Assembly (NCBI RefSeq): GCF_040939455.1
Contig: NC_134116.1
Location: 44,841,400 to 44,905,399, forward strand
Source: Microcebus murinus
Lineage: Eukaryota; Chordata; Mammalia; Primates; Cheirogaleidae
Length of the DNA stretch: 64,000 nt
Direction: 5' to 3'
In this document: in pieces, positions 44,641-56,509 of the stretch
How positions within the stretch are numbered: position 1 is the stretch's first letter
How the letters are laid out: the number at the start of each line of letters is the position of its first letter
The notes under the pieces: model-generated
Database searches by the model: none
What the model was told of the DNA's origin: nothing
What the model saw: the letters and a program-made list of their open reading frames with translations, nothing else
Position numbers and translations under genes: made by a program

Positions 44641-46811
44641 GATTCCTCAATACCTGGTACCTGTGGTTTAATTTCAATATTTTAAATCTTTATTGTATTG
44701 TGTATATATTTTAGAAAAGACAGAGTTTTCCTTCCTTTTACTGCGAGTACTCATGTATTCCCACAAAGCTGGACACGAATTGAGTAGCTAGCTAATTAAT
44801 CTCAAAATGCTATATACCCACATGAATTAAATTCTTATTTTTATCATAAGTCACTCACTAAAAATAAAGAGCTGTTTTAGGTTGTGTAAAACATTGATTA
44901 ATTATCTATCACAAAGAAAGGGTTCGGGGATATGTAAATTCCTTGCGTTTCAATAGTAGAGTATTTAACTCAAATCACTAAACTGAGTTATTTTATGGTC
45001 GAAGATGAAAAAAAAATGAGTTCTTGACTATGAGAAAGGGGTAACAGAACACAGGAGAATGACCCTATTCCCCATTTCTGCAGCAGCATGTGAAGTCTGT
45101 TGCTGTGAAGTGATTGAACAAAATCACATATGGGGAGAGGCAACAGCTGTCTCCATAAAGCCTTTGGCCTCCTGCTGCCCTCTGTCCTAGAGGCAGACGT
45201 GGTGGTTGATGGCTGCCCACCATGCTATACTTTATTGCTTCATTGACTGTATTGCAAATGCTGACAACGGTTTACCAGCCGCAAAGAAATTATTTGATTT
45301 ACTCAAGTTCCTTTGCTACCATTTCAGAGTCTTGCATGTCCTTGGTTAAATGGTGCCCTTGTAAAATTGCAAGGCAAAAAATAAACTGTTTTCCCCTTAA
45401 CCAAATAGATATAGTGCTGTGATGTGAAATTACTGAAAAAAAAAATGTGATTTGAGGAAATTACAGTTCCTTGTTTAGTATGTATTGTGCATGCCCTACA
45501 GCTTTCCCTAACCAGTAGCTCCCAATTTCATTTAAATTGTAATGATTTCCTTTAAGGACAATTAAGTTGCCTAAGAGCAGTGCATGCATACTAATGTCGC
45601 AGAGGCAAGGCTTAGTGTAGAAGAGAGTAATAACTGTTTATTAATATGATAATTAAGTGTTAATGCTTAGCAACCTAATGATATCTGTTAAATAACTTAC
45701 ATTTTAAAGCCAAATCCTGGCAAATGGAATTCTATTAAAAATAACAAAATGCAGCGAATATAAAAATAAATGATGCTAATCTGCCATTAATTCACATATA
45801 TTTTCTGATTTGCATCTCATATGAAAGAAGTCCCCTATTCTCTCTTTTCTACCAAATATGCGAAACCAGTGTAATTATCCATGGGCATTTCAAAGAGTTT
45901 TTTATGCTTGTGGACGTTTATATATATTCAAAAGGAAGAGAACTTATAAAAAGTAAATATGAAGATGAATATCATTTTAGGATATTTTAAAAGCTATTTG
46001 TATTCTGGATTTTCCAAAAATTCTAATATAAGAAAATTATAATATCAAAAATATGGTATTCAAAATTTTAACACTTTCTATGGGTCCTAATTCTCAAGCT
46101 TCAAATTATCATTCTTCTTTTCACAAACTATTTCATAAATAATATTCTATATTTATTCCATAAATAATGGATACTTGCAATTTTCTCGGTATTATCTGAT
46201 TATTTTCTTTTTAAAATTCACTTTTAAATTTTAAAATGTATACCATTTATTAACATTCAACCCTTTATTATTAATAATATATTTTCAGTGATATGTACAT
46301 TCGACGGTGTCACTATCCATTACTAATTAAGAAAGTTCTAGCCGATGTTAAATGCTGAGAGAACAAACAGAAATTGTCAGTGTTCTCACAAAATGGGTAA
46401 GAGATGATTTGCTCTACTAGTGCGGGTCACTTCTATAAATGTAATGAATAAGCCTTTCATGTGTTGGTGTGTTGCTTCCTTCAGGATGCTCCCAAACTTC
46501 TCTGTAGGTTGAAATGAGATATAACAGTATCTTCTTCATCGAGTGATTTTTGCTCTTTGATCTGTAATCTGAACTTAGCAATAAAAGGAGGAAAATATCC
46601 TAACAAAAGCCACGTTCCTGCAATCCTGTGTTTCTTGCACTCTGCCAAACCTCTTTCCTCATTACTGCTCTGTTGCCTAAGTGTACAAACTGAGCAGAGT
46701 CCTCTGAAGAAGACAAAATGCCTAGTGAAGCTCTCTTCAGAAAGTGATGTATATAAATGTATATAGAATTAAGTCAGCCAAATGCTTAGTGTATTTAATA
46801 AAATGGAGGGT
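44641..46811. other. Unassigned, repeat-free, possible conserved non-coding block
   Basis: No gene is supported. 45430-45830 has TAAT-rich and octamer-like sites in otherwise unique text (see findings). Short ORFs at 45222-45422 and 46557-46766 lack motifs. Confidence 0.45.
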
Positions 46812-47190
<379 letters not shown>

Positions 47191-49837
47191 ATTGAATTTA
47201 ATAACAAAGAACTTTTTAATGACCTTAAAAAGGGCAATATTCTTACAGTACTAGGAGCTGGATCAGACTGCAGTGGGATGAAGTGTGAATTGGGTTAAAT
47301 TAAATCACAAAGAAATTAAAATAATGTTCATAAGGCTTGGCTATAAACAAAGGGAGAGAGATTGGGCATTAGTTAGAGGGAGAATATAGAATTGAGCACT
47401 ATTTTAAAGACAGAGAATACATTTACTTTATATGATGAGATGTTAAAGGAATAGTTACTGTGGAAAGTGGTGTAAGATGAGTAGGAAAGGAGTAAGAAAT
47501 AATGAACAAGGTCCCCAAAGAAGTAAAACGAGATGAGGGAACACAAATGGAGATTTGGGCCCTGAGTTCTATAGGAGCACTTGTCTCTGATAGTTAAGGA
47601 AAGGTGAGGTGGTTGTATTTTTAGTTTGAAAGCTGAAATCTCATACCAAATTGCCTTAAAATATTCAGTGAAATAAAACACACGGTTACCTAACCTTTTC
47701 TTTACTACAAGTAGTTTTATGTTTGGTGTATTTCTCTTCAAAATACTAAGCAATAGAGTTTTTAAACTACAGACTTTAACAGAACAGTCGTCATTATTCT
47801 CCTTTAGTCTGCAGACCTCTCAACCTTGAAGGTTGTTGCTGGTCTAGTTAGTCATTTCTTTTTCTTACTTCTGGCACAAGTTATCATCTTGGGTCTTTCT
47901 TTCAGTCTCTAGGGTAGTGAGGTATTCTTTCCTGTTTGGCCCCAAGTTCATCTCTTTGGCTTCTGATCAAAATTATGCTGACATACTGTCTACCTCCTTG
48001 CAAACTTGGCTGATATCCATAATGTAAGTGGAGAAGGCTTCCGTCTCTTGGCTAATTCTTCTATTCAGATAGGGACATAAGTCCTGTTTCCTGCCTTAAA
48101 ACATGCTAGATATTATGTTTTCCTACTTTTTCTGCCTTATAAAAGGGAAGGCATATATCTTATCTTGTACAAAATGTTGTAAAGAAGAAATGGCAGATAG
48201 AAAAATAAAAGATTGCTTTTGCTATAAATGCTAGTTAGCTATTTATATTCAGGAGTTTGAACTTTCCATTAATATTCCAAGAGCTTGGAAGTTTTTGTTA
48301 TTTAATGCATGTCTCCTGAGCAATAAATGAAGGAATAGGATCCAGATATCTTGAAATAGAGAATAATAGTTCGATTAAGTTGGAGTTTAAATGAATTCTT
48401 ATTTGATTTCATAATTAAGTAGAATAAAATTTGTGTGTATGATCTAGCCATGTGGAAATACTAAAAATAACACACTCCAATAAAAATGTTTCCACAGAAG
48501 ATTATGTTGGAGGCCAAACTCAGCTTAGGGAAAACTAGAAAACGCAAAAGTCTGGAGACAGCATACCACCAAAAGTTTTCCTTGTGGCCCTAGTGGGCAA
48601 ACACATGTTCCAGTGGTTTGGGTTGGGTAAATGGCTAACAGGTGAGTTTACTAAGGGATTCTAAATGTGCACAAAAAATTTATCCCTTGGTGCCATATGT
48701 TTCTGTTATATTTATTGTATTTTTTCTTAATCAGATTTTCTAATATGACTTTGCGTCAAATGCTTATAAGAAATTCCATATACTGCCTAGTCGAATGAGG
48801 TTATTAAGTGGACCACACTATACAGGAGATCATATTAATAAGACACTAAATCAGAAAGCTTCATGCTAATGAAAGTATCATGGGTACTTTAGTTTTTAAA
48901 AGGGAACTAAAAAATAAACTATTGATTTCATATATAAAATTGAGCCCATATATTTATATGTCTTCCCTGTACAGGGGAAGAAATTATCAAGTAAGTGTGA
49001 TAAGTTCTACAACAGGGCTAGAAAAATAATAATATTGAAAAAACAGAATCAGTGCTATCAATAGAACAAAAATTGAATGAATGTTTGTAATAGAGGAACG
49101 AAATGAGATTGGATTAAGAACAAAAGTTATTTTTATTTACATAGCATTTGATTACATATATCAAAAGAAGAACAAACAGGAACAAGTAGATTTGTTGATT
49201 CCTGCCCCCCCCCCAATATGCACACCTGTGTGTAAGTTTTGTGGGTGGTTGGGGTTGAAGAAGTTTAGAAACCACACCAGGACCAAATCTGATTTTGACT
49301 TACATTCTTAGGGTTATTTGGTGACTCATGTAGACAATCTAGAATGGAGAATCTACTAAAACAGTCAGGGAAGCCATTTTCCAATGAAATGTTAGACTGT
49401 GACTGCACTAATAACTACAGAAGAAGAAAAACCTTCAGTAAGCAGTGAAATGACCAAATCGGAATAGTCTCCACTTCAACATCTTTCCTAAATCCTTCTC
49501 ATTTAGGGTGCAAAGTATTTTTAATACCTCACAGGCAAACGATGAAAGAATGTAGAGATTATGTAGCATTAGGCAGATATTAGGTCAAAAACAGAAGGAA
49601 CCCTATTAGCACCCTTCACTGAGCCCAGCCAGCTACTACATTCGTCCATGGGAAAGGTGCTAGAGTGAGTTCTACCCACCAGCTTCTAGCATCAGAGGTT
49701 TCTGCCCTACCCTAGCATTCATTTGGAGAATTCTCCAAGCATAGAAGAGAATTCAGTGATGAGCAGCCAAAAAGTTCACTATGTTGTTTATGTCCTCGGT
49801 ACCAAAAACACAAAAACCTCAAAACTTAATATAATGC
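47191..49837. other. Unassigned, mostly AT-rich
   Basis: No gene is supported. A 126-codon ORF on the - strand (47373-47753) and a 76-codon ORF at 49081-49311 have no motif. A 10-C run lies at about 49205-49214. No repeats recognised with confidence. Confidence 0.4.
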
Positions 49838-50000
49838 CATGGTCCAAACTTATAAATGTCATATTCTCTGAACCCATCGTAATAAAACTAGAAATTAACA
49901 ACAAAAAGCCAAATAAAATAAAATGACTGATCACTTAGAAATTGAACAGCACTTGTTAATAAATCTGGGATTAAAAACCAATTCAAAAATTCAACTACAG
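49838..50000 (+). mobile_element. Old L1 ORF2 fragment (endonuclease/RT linker region)
   Basis: Sense pattern 'AATGTCATATTCTCTGAACC', 'ATCGTAATAAAACTAGAAAT', 'TAACAACAAAAAGCCAAATA', 'CTTAGAAATTGAACAGCACT' matches a short segment of L1M-type ORF2. Confidence 0.55.
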
Positions 50001-50192
50001 GAGTATGCTACAAGAGGACTACAGCAGAAATGAGAGCTAATCTGCCCTTCAAAATCCCAGAGGAGCACGGAGCTGTAAGTCAGCACTTAACATGAAGAGC
50101 TGAACTAAGAAGCAGAGCTGAAAACCAGAGGATTCATTGAAGGTCTATAAAAGGAACAACCGTGCACAATGCATGTCACTCTCCCACCACTA

Positions 50193-50265
50193 CACACACA
50201 TACACACACACACACACACGCACACACCCACTCACCCACCCACACACACACACATACACACACAA
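50193..50265. repeat. (CA)n microsatellite, interrupted
   Basis: ACACACACATACACACACAC followed by CACCCACTCACCCACCCACA and again CACACACACATACACACACA. Interruptions suggest an older array. Confidence 0.95.
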
Positions 50266-50563
50266 GCTTAACTTTTGGCAAAAGGAAAAGCAGTTATTCT
50301 CTAAAGAAATTGAAATAGTAATAAAGTGAGAGCAAATGTTTCTAATGGAGTTTTGGAGTCTGAGAGTAAAAATCCTCTCTCTTCTAAGAATTTTAAAGTC
50401 CCCGACTGGCAGCCCATCTGTTCATCCTAAAGTGAAGACTGACAGTCAACCCTAACTTTCCCATACTTCGAGGTTTCTGTGAACTTCCCAGGCAGGGAAA
50501 GTGAGAAATCATCTTGTATATATACCAAAAGAAGAAATCCATACCATCTTTTAAGTGGTTATT

Positions 50564-50784
50564 CAGGTGTCCTCAAATTTTTTAAACAGGGGGCCAGTTC
50601 ACTGTCCCTCAGACCATTGGAGGGCCATTGGAGAGTGTGGTGCACATTCCACACATGCACTGTGGGCCCTGTACAAGTTGGCTGCTAAGCAGGACAGGCA
50701 GCAACAGCTAAAACACCCAGCGGGCCGGATAAATGTCCTCAGGGGGCTGCATGTGGCCTGCGGGCCGTAGTTTGAGGACGCCTG
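50564..50784 (+). mobile_element. hAT-type miniature transposon (MITE), GC-rich
   Basis: About 221 bp with inverted ends: CAGGTGTCCTCAAA at the left and TTTGAGGACGCCTG at the right, differing at one position when reversed. The CAGG...CCTG ends and length fit non-autonomous hAT elements, which make 8-bp TSDs. Flanks TGGTTATT and GCTTAATT agree at only 4 of 8, so the TSD is weak. The interior contains GGGGGCCAGTTCACTGTCCC, 'GCGGGCCGGATAAATGTCCT' and 'GGCCTGCGGGCCGTAGTTTG', much GC-richer than the flanks. The overlapping ORFs at 50479-50770 cross it and are not genes. Subfamily not assigned. Confidence 0.82.
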
Positions 50785-50820
50785 GCTTAATTCTTAAAAT
50801 AAATGGACAAGCAGAGATTT

Positions 50821-50821
<1 letters not shown>

Positions 50822-50861
<40 letters not shown>
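50822..50861. repeat. (AT)20 microsatellite
   Basis: An uninterrupted run of about 20 AT units, 37 bp after the hAT element. Length and purity suggest it is polymorphic. Confidence 0.98.
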
Positions 50862-50862
<1 letters not shown>

Positions 50863-50975
50863 CACCAGTGGCATGAAAATAACAACCAAGATTAATAAAA
50901 CAAAAGCTGGATTCCCAGAGAATTATGTAAAGGAGGGTATCAAAATATATAATTAGTATATCCAGAGAAAATGGG

Positions 50976-51556
50976 GAAAAGTTGCATTTTTAAATTTTAT
51001 GTTTTATTGACATAATAATTGTCCATGTTTATGGGGTACAGTGCAATGTTTTGATACATGTATACCATGTGTGATGATCAAATCAAGGTAATTAGCATAT
51101 CCATCACCTTAAACATTTCTAATTTTTTTGTGTGGGGAATATTAAAAAGTTCTCTTCTAGCTATTTGAAAATATATAATACATTGTTGTTAACTATAGTC
51201 ACCCTATAGTGCTACAGGACAATAAAAATTTTCCTTCTTTCTGGTTGTAATTTTGAGCCCACTAAGTGAACTCTTTGAATCACCACCCTCCCCAATTCCA
51301 GTCCTGTAGAAACCATTATTCTACTCACTACTTCTGTGAGCTCAACTGTTTTAGCTCCTACATGAGTGAGAACATGCTGTTTTTATCTTTTTGTGCCTGA
51401 CTTATTTCACTTCACATAAGGTCCTCAAGACTCATCTATGTTGCCACAAATGGCAGGATTTTGTTCTTTTTTATGGCTAAATGATATTCCATTGTATATA
51501 TGTACCACATTTTCTTTATCCATTCATCACTTGATGGTCAAAAAGTTACAATTTTA
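50976..51556 (-). mobile_element. L1 3' end, antisense, 5'-truncated
   Basis: Reverse-complement L1 3' UTR: 'TTTTATTGACATAATAATTG', 'CATGTTTATGGGGTACAGTG', 'CAATGTTTTGATACATGTAT', 'TTGTTGTTAACTATAGTCAC', then the ORF2 C-terminus reversed, 'CTATGTTGCCACAAATGGCA' and 'GATATTCCATTGTATATATG'. It stops at 'CATTCATCACTTGATGG'. AAAAGTTGCATTTTTA at about 50976-50991 and AAAAAGTTACAATTTTA at about 51540-51556 look like a diverged TSD. Confidence 0.85.
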
Positions 51557-52324
51557 ACACAAAAATAGAACACCAAGGGGTGGAAAAAGGAAAGATCAGA
51601 AAAGAAAAAAAAAAAAAAACCAACCATATATGCTGGTGAGTCAGATACCTTCTCCTCATGGTCATTTATATTTGAAAATTGTTTGGCTGAAGACCATGCC
51701 AAAAATTCAGGCTTAAAATGCTATTATCGCCAAGAGAGGAAAGAAAATTCCTAAAACATTAATTAATGTGCAAATGTTATTAAAATGTTTTAATAAATCA
51801 AAATTTTAGCAGCTGGGCACTAGTAGGTGTAGATGGGGTAAAATCCTGGGGCAAAATGATAGAAATAAAATAAAGAAGGATATCAGATATTAAGGACACC
51901 TGCTTACACCAACAGGCTTAGAATCTACTGTCAGTGATTAGTTTAAGATGCTAGCAGACTCTAAGTTTCACCACACATGAATAGGATCTTCTAAATACCT
52001 TACTTAGGCCTCCCACCCAGGTGTACTGAATCAGTACCTCCAGGGGCAAGGCCCTAGTAAAAACCTAGGCTCCAATCAGGAAGTGAGGAAATGAAGAGTG
52101 GGTGAGTGGGCGGATGTGCAAGCCCTCAAATTCCACACCTGGAAGAATAAAAGGAAAGTCAGCTCCAGGAATGTGTGAATCTTCTGGACGTGGAGCCTGA
52201 AGCACGGATGCACCCTCTACGTGGTGAGTAGGCTCCTCTGTTTCTGCCCTACCTCTTCTGCTGTCTATTACAGTAACAGCGTCTCTAAATTTGAAGCACA
52301 AACTCTCCCAAAGGAAAGGCCTGC
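51557..52324. other. Mostly unassigned, with a MER5-like scrap
   Basis: At 51980-52072 'ACCCAGGTGTACTGAATCAG' then 'TACCTCCAGGGGCAAGGCCC' looks like a MER5-type hAT relic (+). A 17-A run lies at about 51602-51619. A 78-codon ORF on the - strand (52065-52301) has no motif. No gene is supported. Confidence 0.45.
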
Positions 52325-52480
52325 TTGGTGTAATCTTAGATCAGTCACGTTGCTTTTCTAACCCTCAGTCTCTCCTTTAAAATAAAGATGCTAATACCTA
52401 CCATGCAATGCTGCTGTGAATATTTACTACAATGGTAATATGAGGAATACCTAAAAGGGAGCTATTAACAATGGTGAGTT
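52325..52480 (+). mobile_element. MIR fragment
   Basis: Pattern 'TGGTGTAATCTTAGATCAGT', 'CACGTTGCTTTTCTAACCCT', 'CAGTCTCTCCTTTAAAATAA', 'GATGCTAATACCTACCATGC', 'TGCTGTGAATATTTACTACA' follows the MIR core to its tail. Confidence 0.7.
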
Positions 52481-55400
52481 TGTAGCTCCTACTAACAAAT
52501 AGTTTGCCTAGACTTTTATCTATAAATATGAATAGCATTGCTTTTTTCCTAGAAATATTTACAAACATTATAATGACTGCTACAGCTGCTGTTTATATTA
52601 ATAATATTATACTCAGGACTCTCTAGTTAGCTATTGATGTGGATATGTTTTCTAGGACAAATACTTAAGATAATGCATAATATTAGTTAATTAAGCATTT
52701 TTTTTTTAGTCAATAAGAGAAACTGTAAGGCAAAGATTGACAAAACTTAAAATGTACAGAAACCACCAGGAAAATTTGTTAAAGAAGCAAACTGCTCTCC
52801 CAGACTTTCTGATTTGGGCCTTGGCATAATTCATGCAGAACCCATAGTTTCCCAATTCTATACTTGGGGAATCAGTCCTTGCATATGAATTGTTGAGAAA
52901 TTAAAATATCTTTGTCTGTCTCTGAGTCAGCTATTTCTGGTTGAGCCATTTATTACATCTTAAACTATTAATAGAGTTTAATATCCCCATCTTTACTCTT
53001 ACTTTAATTCAAAAGGAAGAGAGTTCTGCTATAGGGAACTCAATTAAGCCACTCATTACTATAAATATGATGAAGGTAGAAAATTTTATATTACCATAAC
53101 TCCTGTAAGGTACTTGCCAGCAGATCCAGGAGAAAGCTTAGCAGAATATTTATGCTGCATCTAACTTCACAGGTGCAAACTGTGAGTAAATCTGCAGTTG
53201 AGTTATTTGATCAGTGCTAGTGCTGTGATGTGATAGCTCAATACACAAGATCCGGCTCAAATAAATTGAGGTGGGAAAATGGGTTGAATGTAGTCAAACT
53301 GCCATTTCAGATTCTTGTTTGGAGATAGAAACAGAATAATTTATTTTAATTTTTAATTGGTTGTTCTGTTATCCAAAAGCCATAAGTCCATTTGTTTAAT
53401 AAATAACTACTAAGCACCTACCATGTGTCAAGGAACATATCTGAGAGGGTAATTTATTCTTAGGCTTATAAAAGGCTTTTAGTGAAACTTGGAGTTCAAT
53501 TTTGTCATGAACTAAGAGAATAATATTGATATTAAAAGGTAAAACTGTGTATGACTATTTCCATTTGAAATTTTCTACACACGTCTGTCCCCAGGGAAAG
53601 CAAGTTGGCTGATTCTTGAGTTTTGCACTTATGAACCTCAGTCAGTTATACGTAAATTATCAATTCATCAGCACATAGAGCCACACAAATGATTTCATTC
53701 TAATCTGTATTTTTATTTGCTTATCAAAGGATTCACTCTGTTTTAAAGCCTCAATAGTCTTTTAGTTCTCCACAGGTATCTTTTAGGGCTCTAGGAAAGA
53801 ATCCTCAAACATATCCATTATAATTACCAAAAGAAAAAGAAATTCAGAACATTTTTGACCTAGTAAAAAAAAATTCTCTCCTCTTCCTTTTCTCAAAATA
53901 AATGCCTGGAATGATTAAGATAAGATTTTTAAGTATGACAAAATATGTTTACTAAGTCAATATTAGGTAATATAGTAAGTAAAGTTGTATGTGATAGGTA
54001 AGCTTGTTCCACTAATACATTTGAAAAAACTTAGGATTCAGATTTTTAAAAATTATTCATAGTGGATTAAACATAAAATATATGGGGATTTCCTTAAAAA
54101 TTCAATGCTGTCCGTCTTTGTCAGAAATATTTTATCATTATTTCTATAGGAAAATCAGATTTAATTTATATCATTTTGACTTAAAATATCATATATAGAT
54201 CTGTAACCCACCTTATGTGTCAAGACTACTTTCTCTTGGCTCCCTTTTTTTTATTGGTAAATTCAACTTGACTTTTTTTTTTTCCCTAAGGATATCAGCA
54301 TTATAAAAACTACACCATCCAAGGAAAACAGAAAGGGAACTTTGAAATGACCTGGAGAGATTATACTGGCTCTCTGAGTACAGTGAGGTGCAAGTAATCA
54401 AACTGGTGGGAGGAAATAAAACTGATGAGATATATAGATAGTAATCTGCTAATGGAAAAATAAATAAGTTCAAGGAAGATCTAGGAGAGATAATGGGAAA
54501 TACAGTGAATAAGACCTTCCAGAGAGAAGGCCATTTTAATGACAAGTTGATTCTGATAACTAGAAATTTTGATACTAAAAGAAAGGAATCAGATATAAAC
54601 AAGGAGATGACCGCAGCTTTAGGATTACGTGGGCCCTAAAAGGTCATTTCTTGATTATATAGTATTCTAATTAAAACCCTATTTCAGTGAGTCTAGTATT
54701 AAAAAATGAAAATATTCATGGAAAGAGTTAATGTGAAGAATGCAAAAAATTTATAGGTACTCACATGGTAAGAACTTTCTCTGTGTTTTCCTCCGGTACA
54801 CCCATAACTATACAGAATATCCTGTTTGTTGCTTTACTTGATTCATTCTGCTGTGCATATTTTGTACTTTTTGAGCAAGAAGACAATAAGTACTGTGGTG
54901 AAATGATGATGGTATAATCTCTGAGATCTCTCATGCCTTCCTTCCAGCAGAGAAAAACTGAATGGTGTATATTAGCAGGTCTTATGTTTTCTACCAACAT
55001 CTGGTGGTACAGAAAGTTCCTAAACAAGAGTTGTGTGCCATCGGGTCTCTGAGCTACTTTCTCTACACACTATGCTCTCTTCCCTCTAAATTTTGAGGTG
55101 GAAGATTTCTTCTCACTTAACCTTTTTGGGAATGGGTGAAACTGCTAATCAATTATTCTTTCCTTTTTCCTGCCTTCTAAACCAATTGAGAGATGTGAAA
55201 TTGTGGTGTTCAAAGTGGGCATGTTGTCACTAACAGACATGCTGGAGAAAGCAGTTCAGGGTGATTCTGAATTCGCTTAGTCCAGAGTCCTGGCAGAGCC
55301 CACTTGAGAATAAACTGCAGTCTGTAGAGCTGAAGTGTTTATGTAAACCATTGTCTCTCTCTGGCCCTGGTAGGAAGGGAAGGAAAATAGATCCTTGAGC

Positions 55401-56509
55401 TTAGAAACTTTGCAAAATTGGTACATTTGATTGAGTGAAAGGTAAAAGTGAGGATTAAAAGAGGAAAACAAGAGTGTTTCACTAATTGATGTACTTCCAC
55501 ATCAAAGATGAGATTATTTTTAGCTGTGAAAGAATCCAAATATGGTGAATAAAACATGGCAGAAGCTTAAATTCTTTATCACTAAATTCTGTGTGTAGTA
55601 AGGGATTATATGGCAGCTCCAGGATCCTGAGGAACCCAATCCTTTTTAATTTGACTTTTTTTTTTTTAATACAAATTCCACTTTGTGCTTCAAGAAAACT
55701 CCAAATTCAGGCAATACATCCAGTAGCCAACAAAAATGAGGAAAGAAGAGGGGAAGAGTATGCACCCTTCCTTCAAGAATACCAACCTACAATTGCACAC
55801 AGCCATTCATCCTATAGCACATTGGTCAAAACTAAGTCATTTTCAATCCTTATTTGCAAAAGACTAGAAAATGCAGTCTTTATCCTGTGTGCTTATGCTC
55901 CAAGCTAAAATTTAGATCTCTAGTACCAAGAAAAAGAAAGAAAGAAAGGGAGAGTGTAGAGTAGGGACACAACGAGCAATTTCGACTATACTCATCAACT
56001 TCTTACACACTAATGTGCTGCTGGAGTAGAGTAACAATCGCATATTTAATCATTGATTTTCTTCCTGTGGCCAATGAATTTCCAACTATCTGATATGAAT
56101 TATTACCATTTACTAGTTTGATTAGTGCTAGTGTTTTATTTGCTGCTTTTCTTTTTGTTTCTTGTTTGTTTCATTAGGTGTGGGGGAAAAAGAATGTTTT
56201 GACCCTGTGTTTATTTTATCTTTTCTTTGTCACCTTTGTTTGGTTTATGTCATTGTATTCACTCAGAGTACTTAGCATTTTTTCAGCCGTGTGAGACTCA
56301 CACTCTACACTTTTAAGAAAAGATGTACACATATAATAGACTCATACATATACATATTCTCTTATATTATTTCAGCTGGGGTAGCAGTTATAAAAAGAAA
56401 ACATATTTCCATAATTGTCAATTGATTCTTCACTAAACTTTAAAATGTATGCATCTTCTCTATCTTGCTCAATTAAAAGCTCCTTGTGGATCAGTTTGTG
56501 TATTTTTCT
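52481..56509. other. Unassigned, repeat-poor AT-rich DNA
   Basis: No gene is supported. ORFs at 54213-54602 (-, 129 codons), 54761-55027 (-), 55277-55557 (-) and 55591-55908 (+, 105 codons) have no recognisable domains. About 53398-53450 ('ACTACTAAGCACCTACCATG') is a faint L2-like scrap. Confidence 0.4.

Noticed and set aside
50193..50265. Possible CRISPR-like or tandem protein repeat
   Set aside because: It is a plain interrupted (CA)n microsatellite; there are no spacers and the host is eukaryotic.
50479..50770. Overlapping ORFs around the GC-rich block at 50.6 kb
   Set aside because: They are explained by the hAT miniature element with its inverted ends.
54213..54602. 129-codon ORF on the - strand
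   Set aside because: No motif, no conserved-looking composition and no supporting context. Expected by chance in AT-rich DNA of this length.
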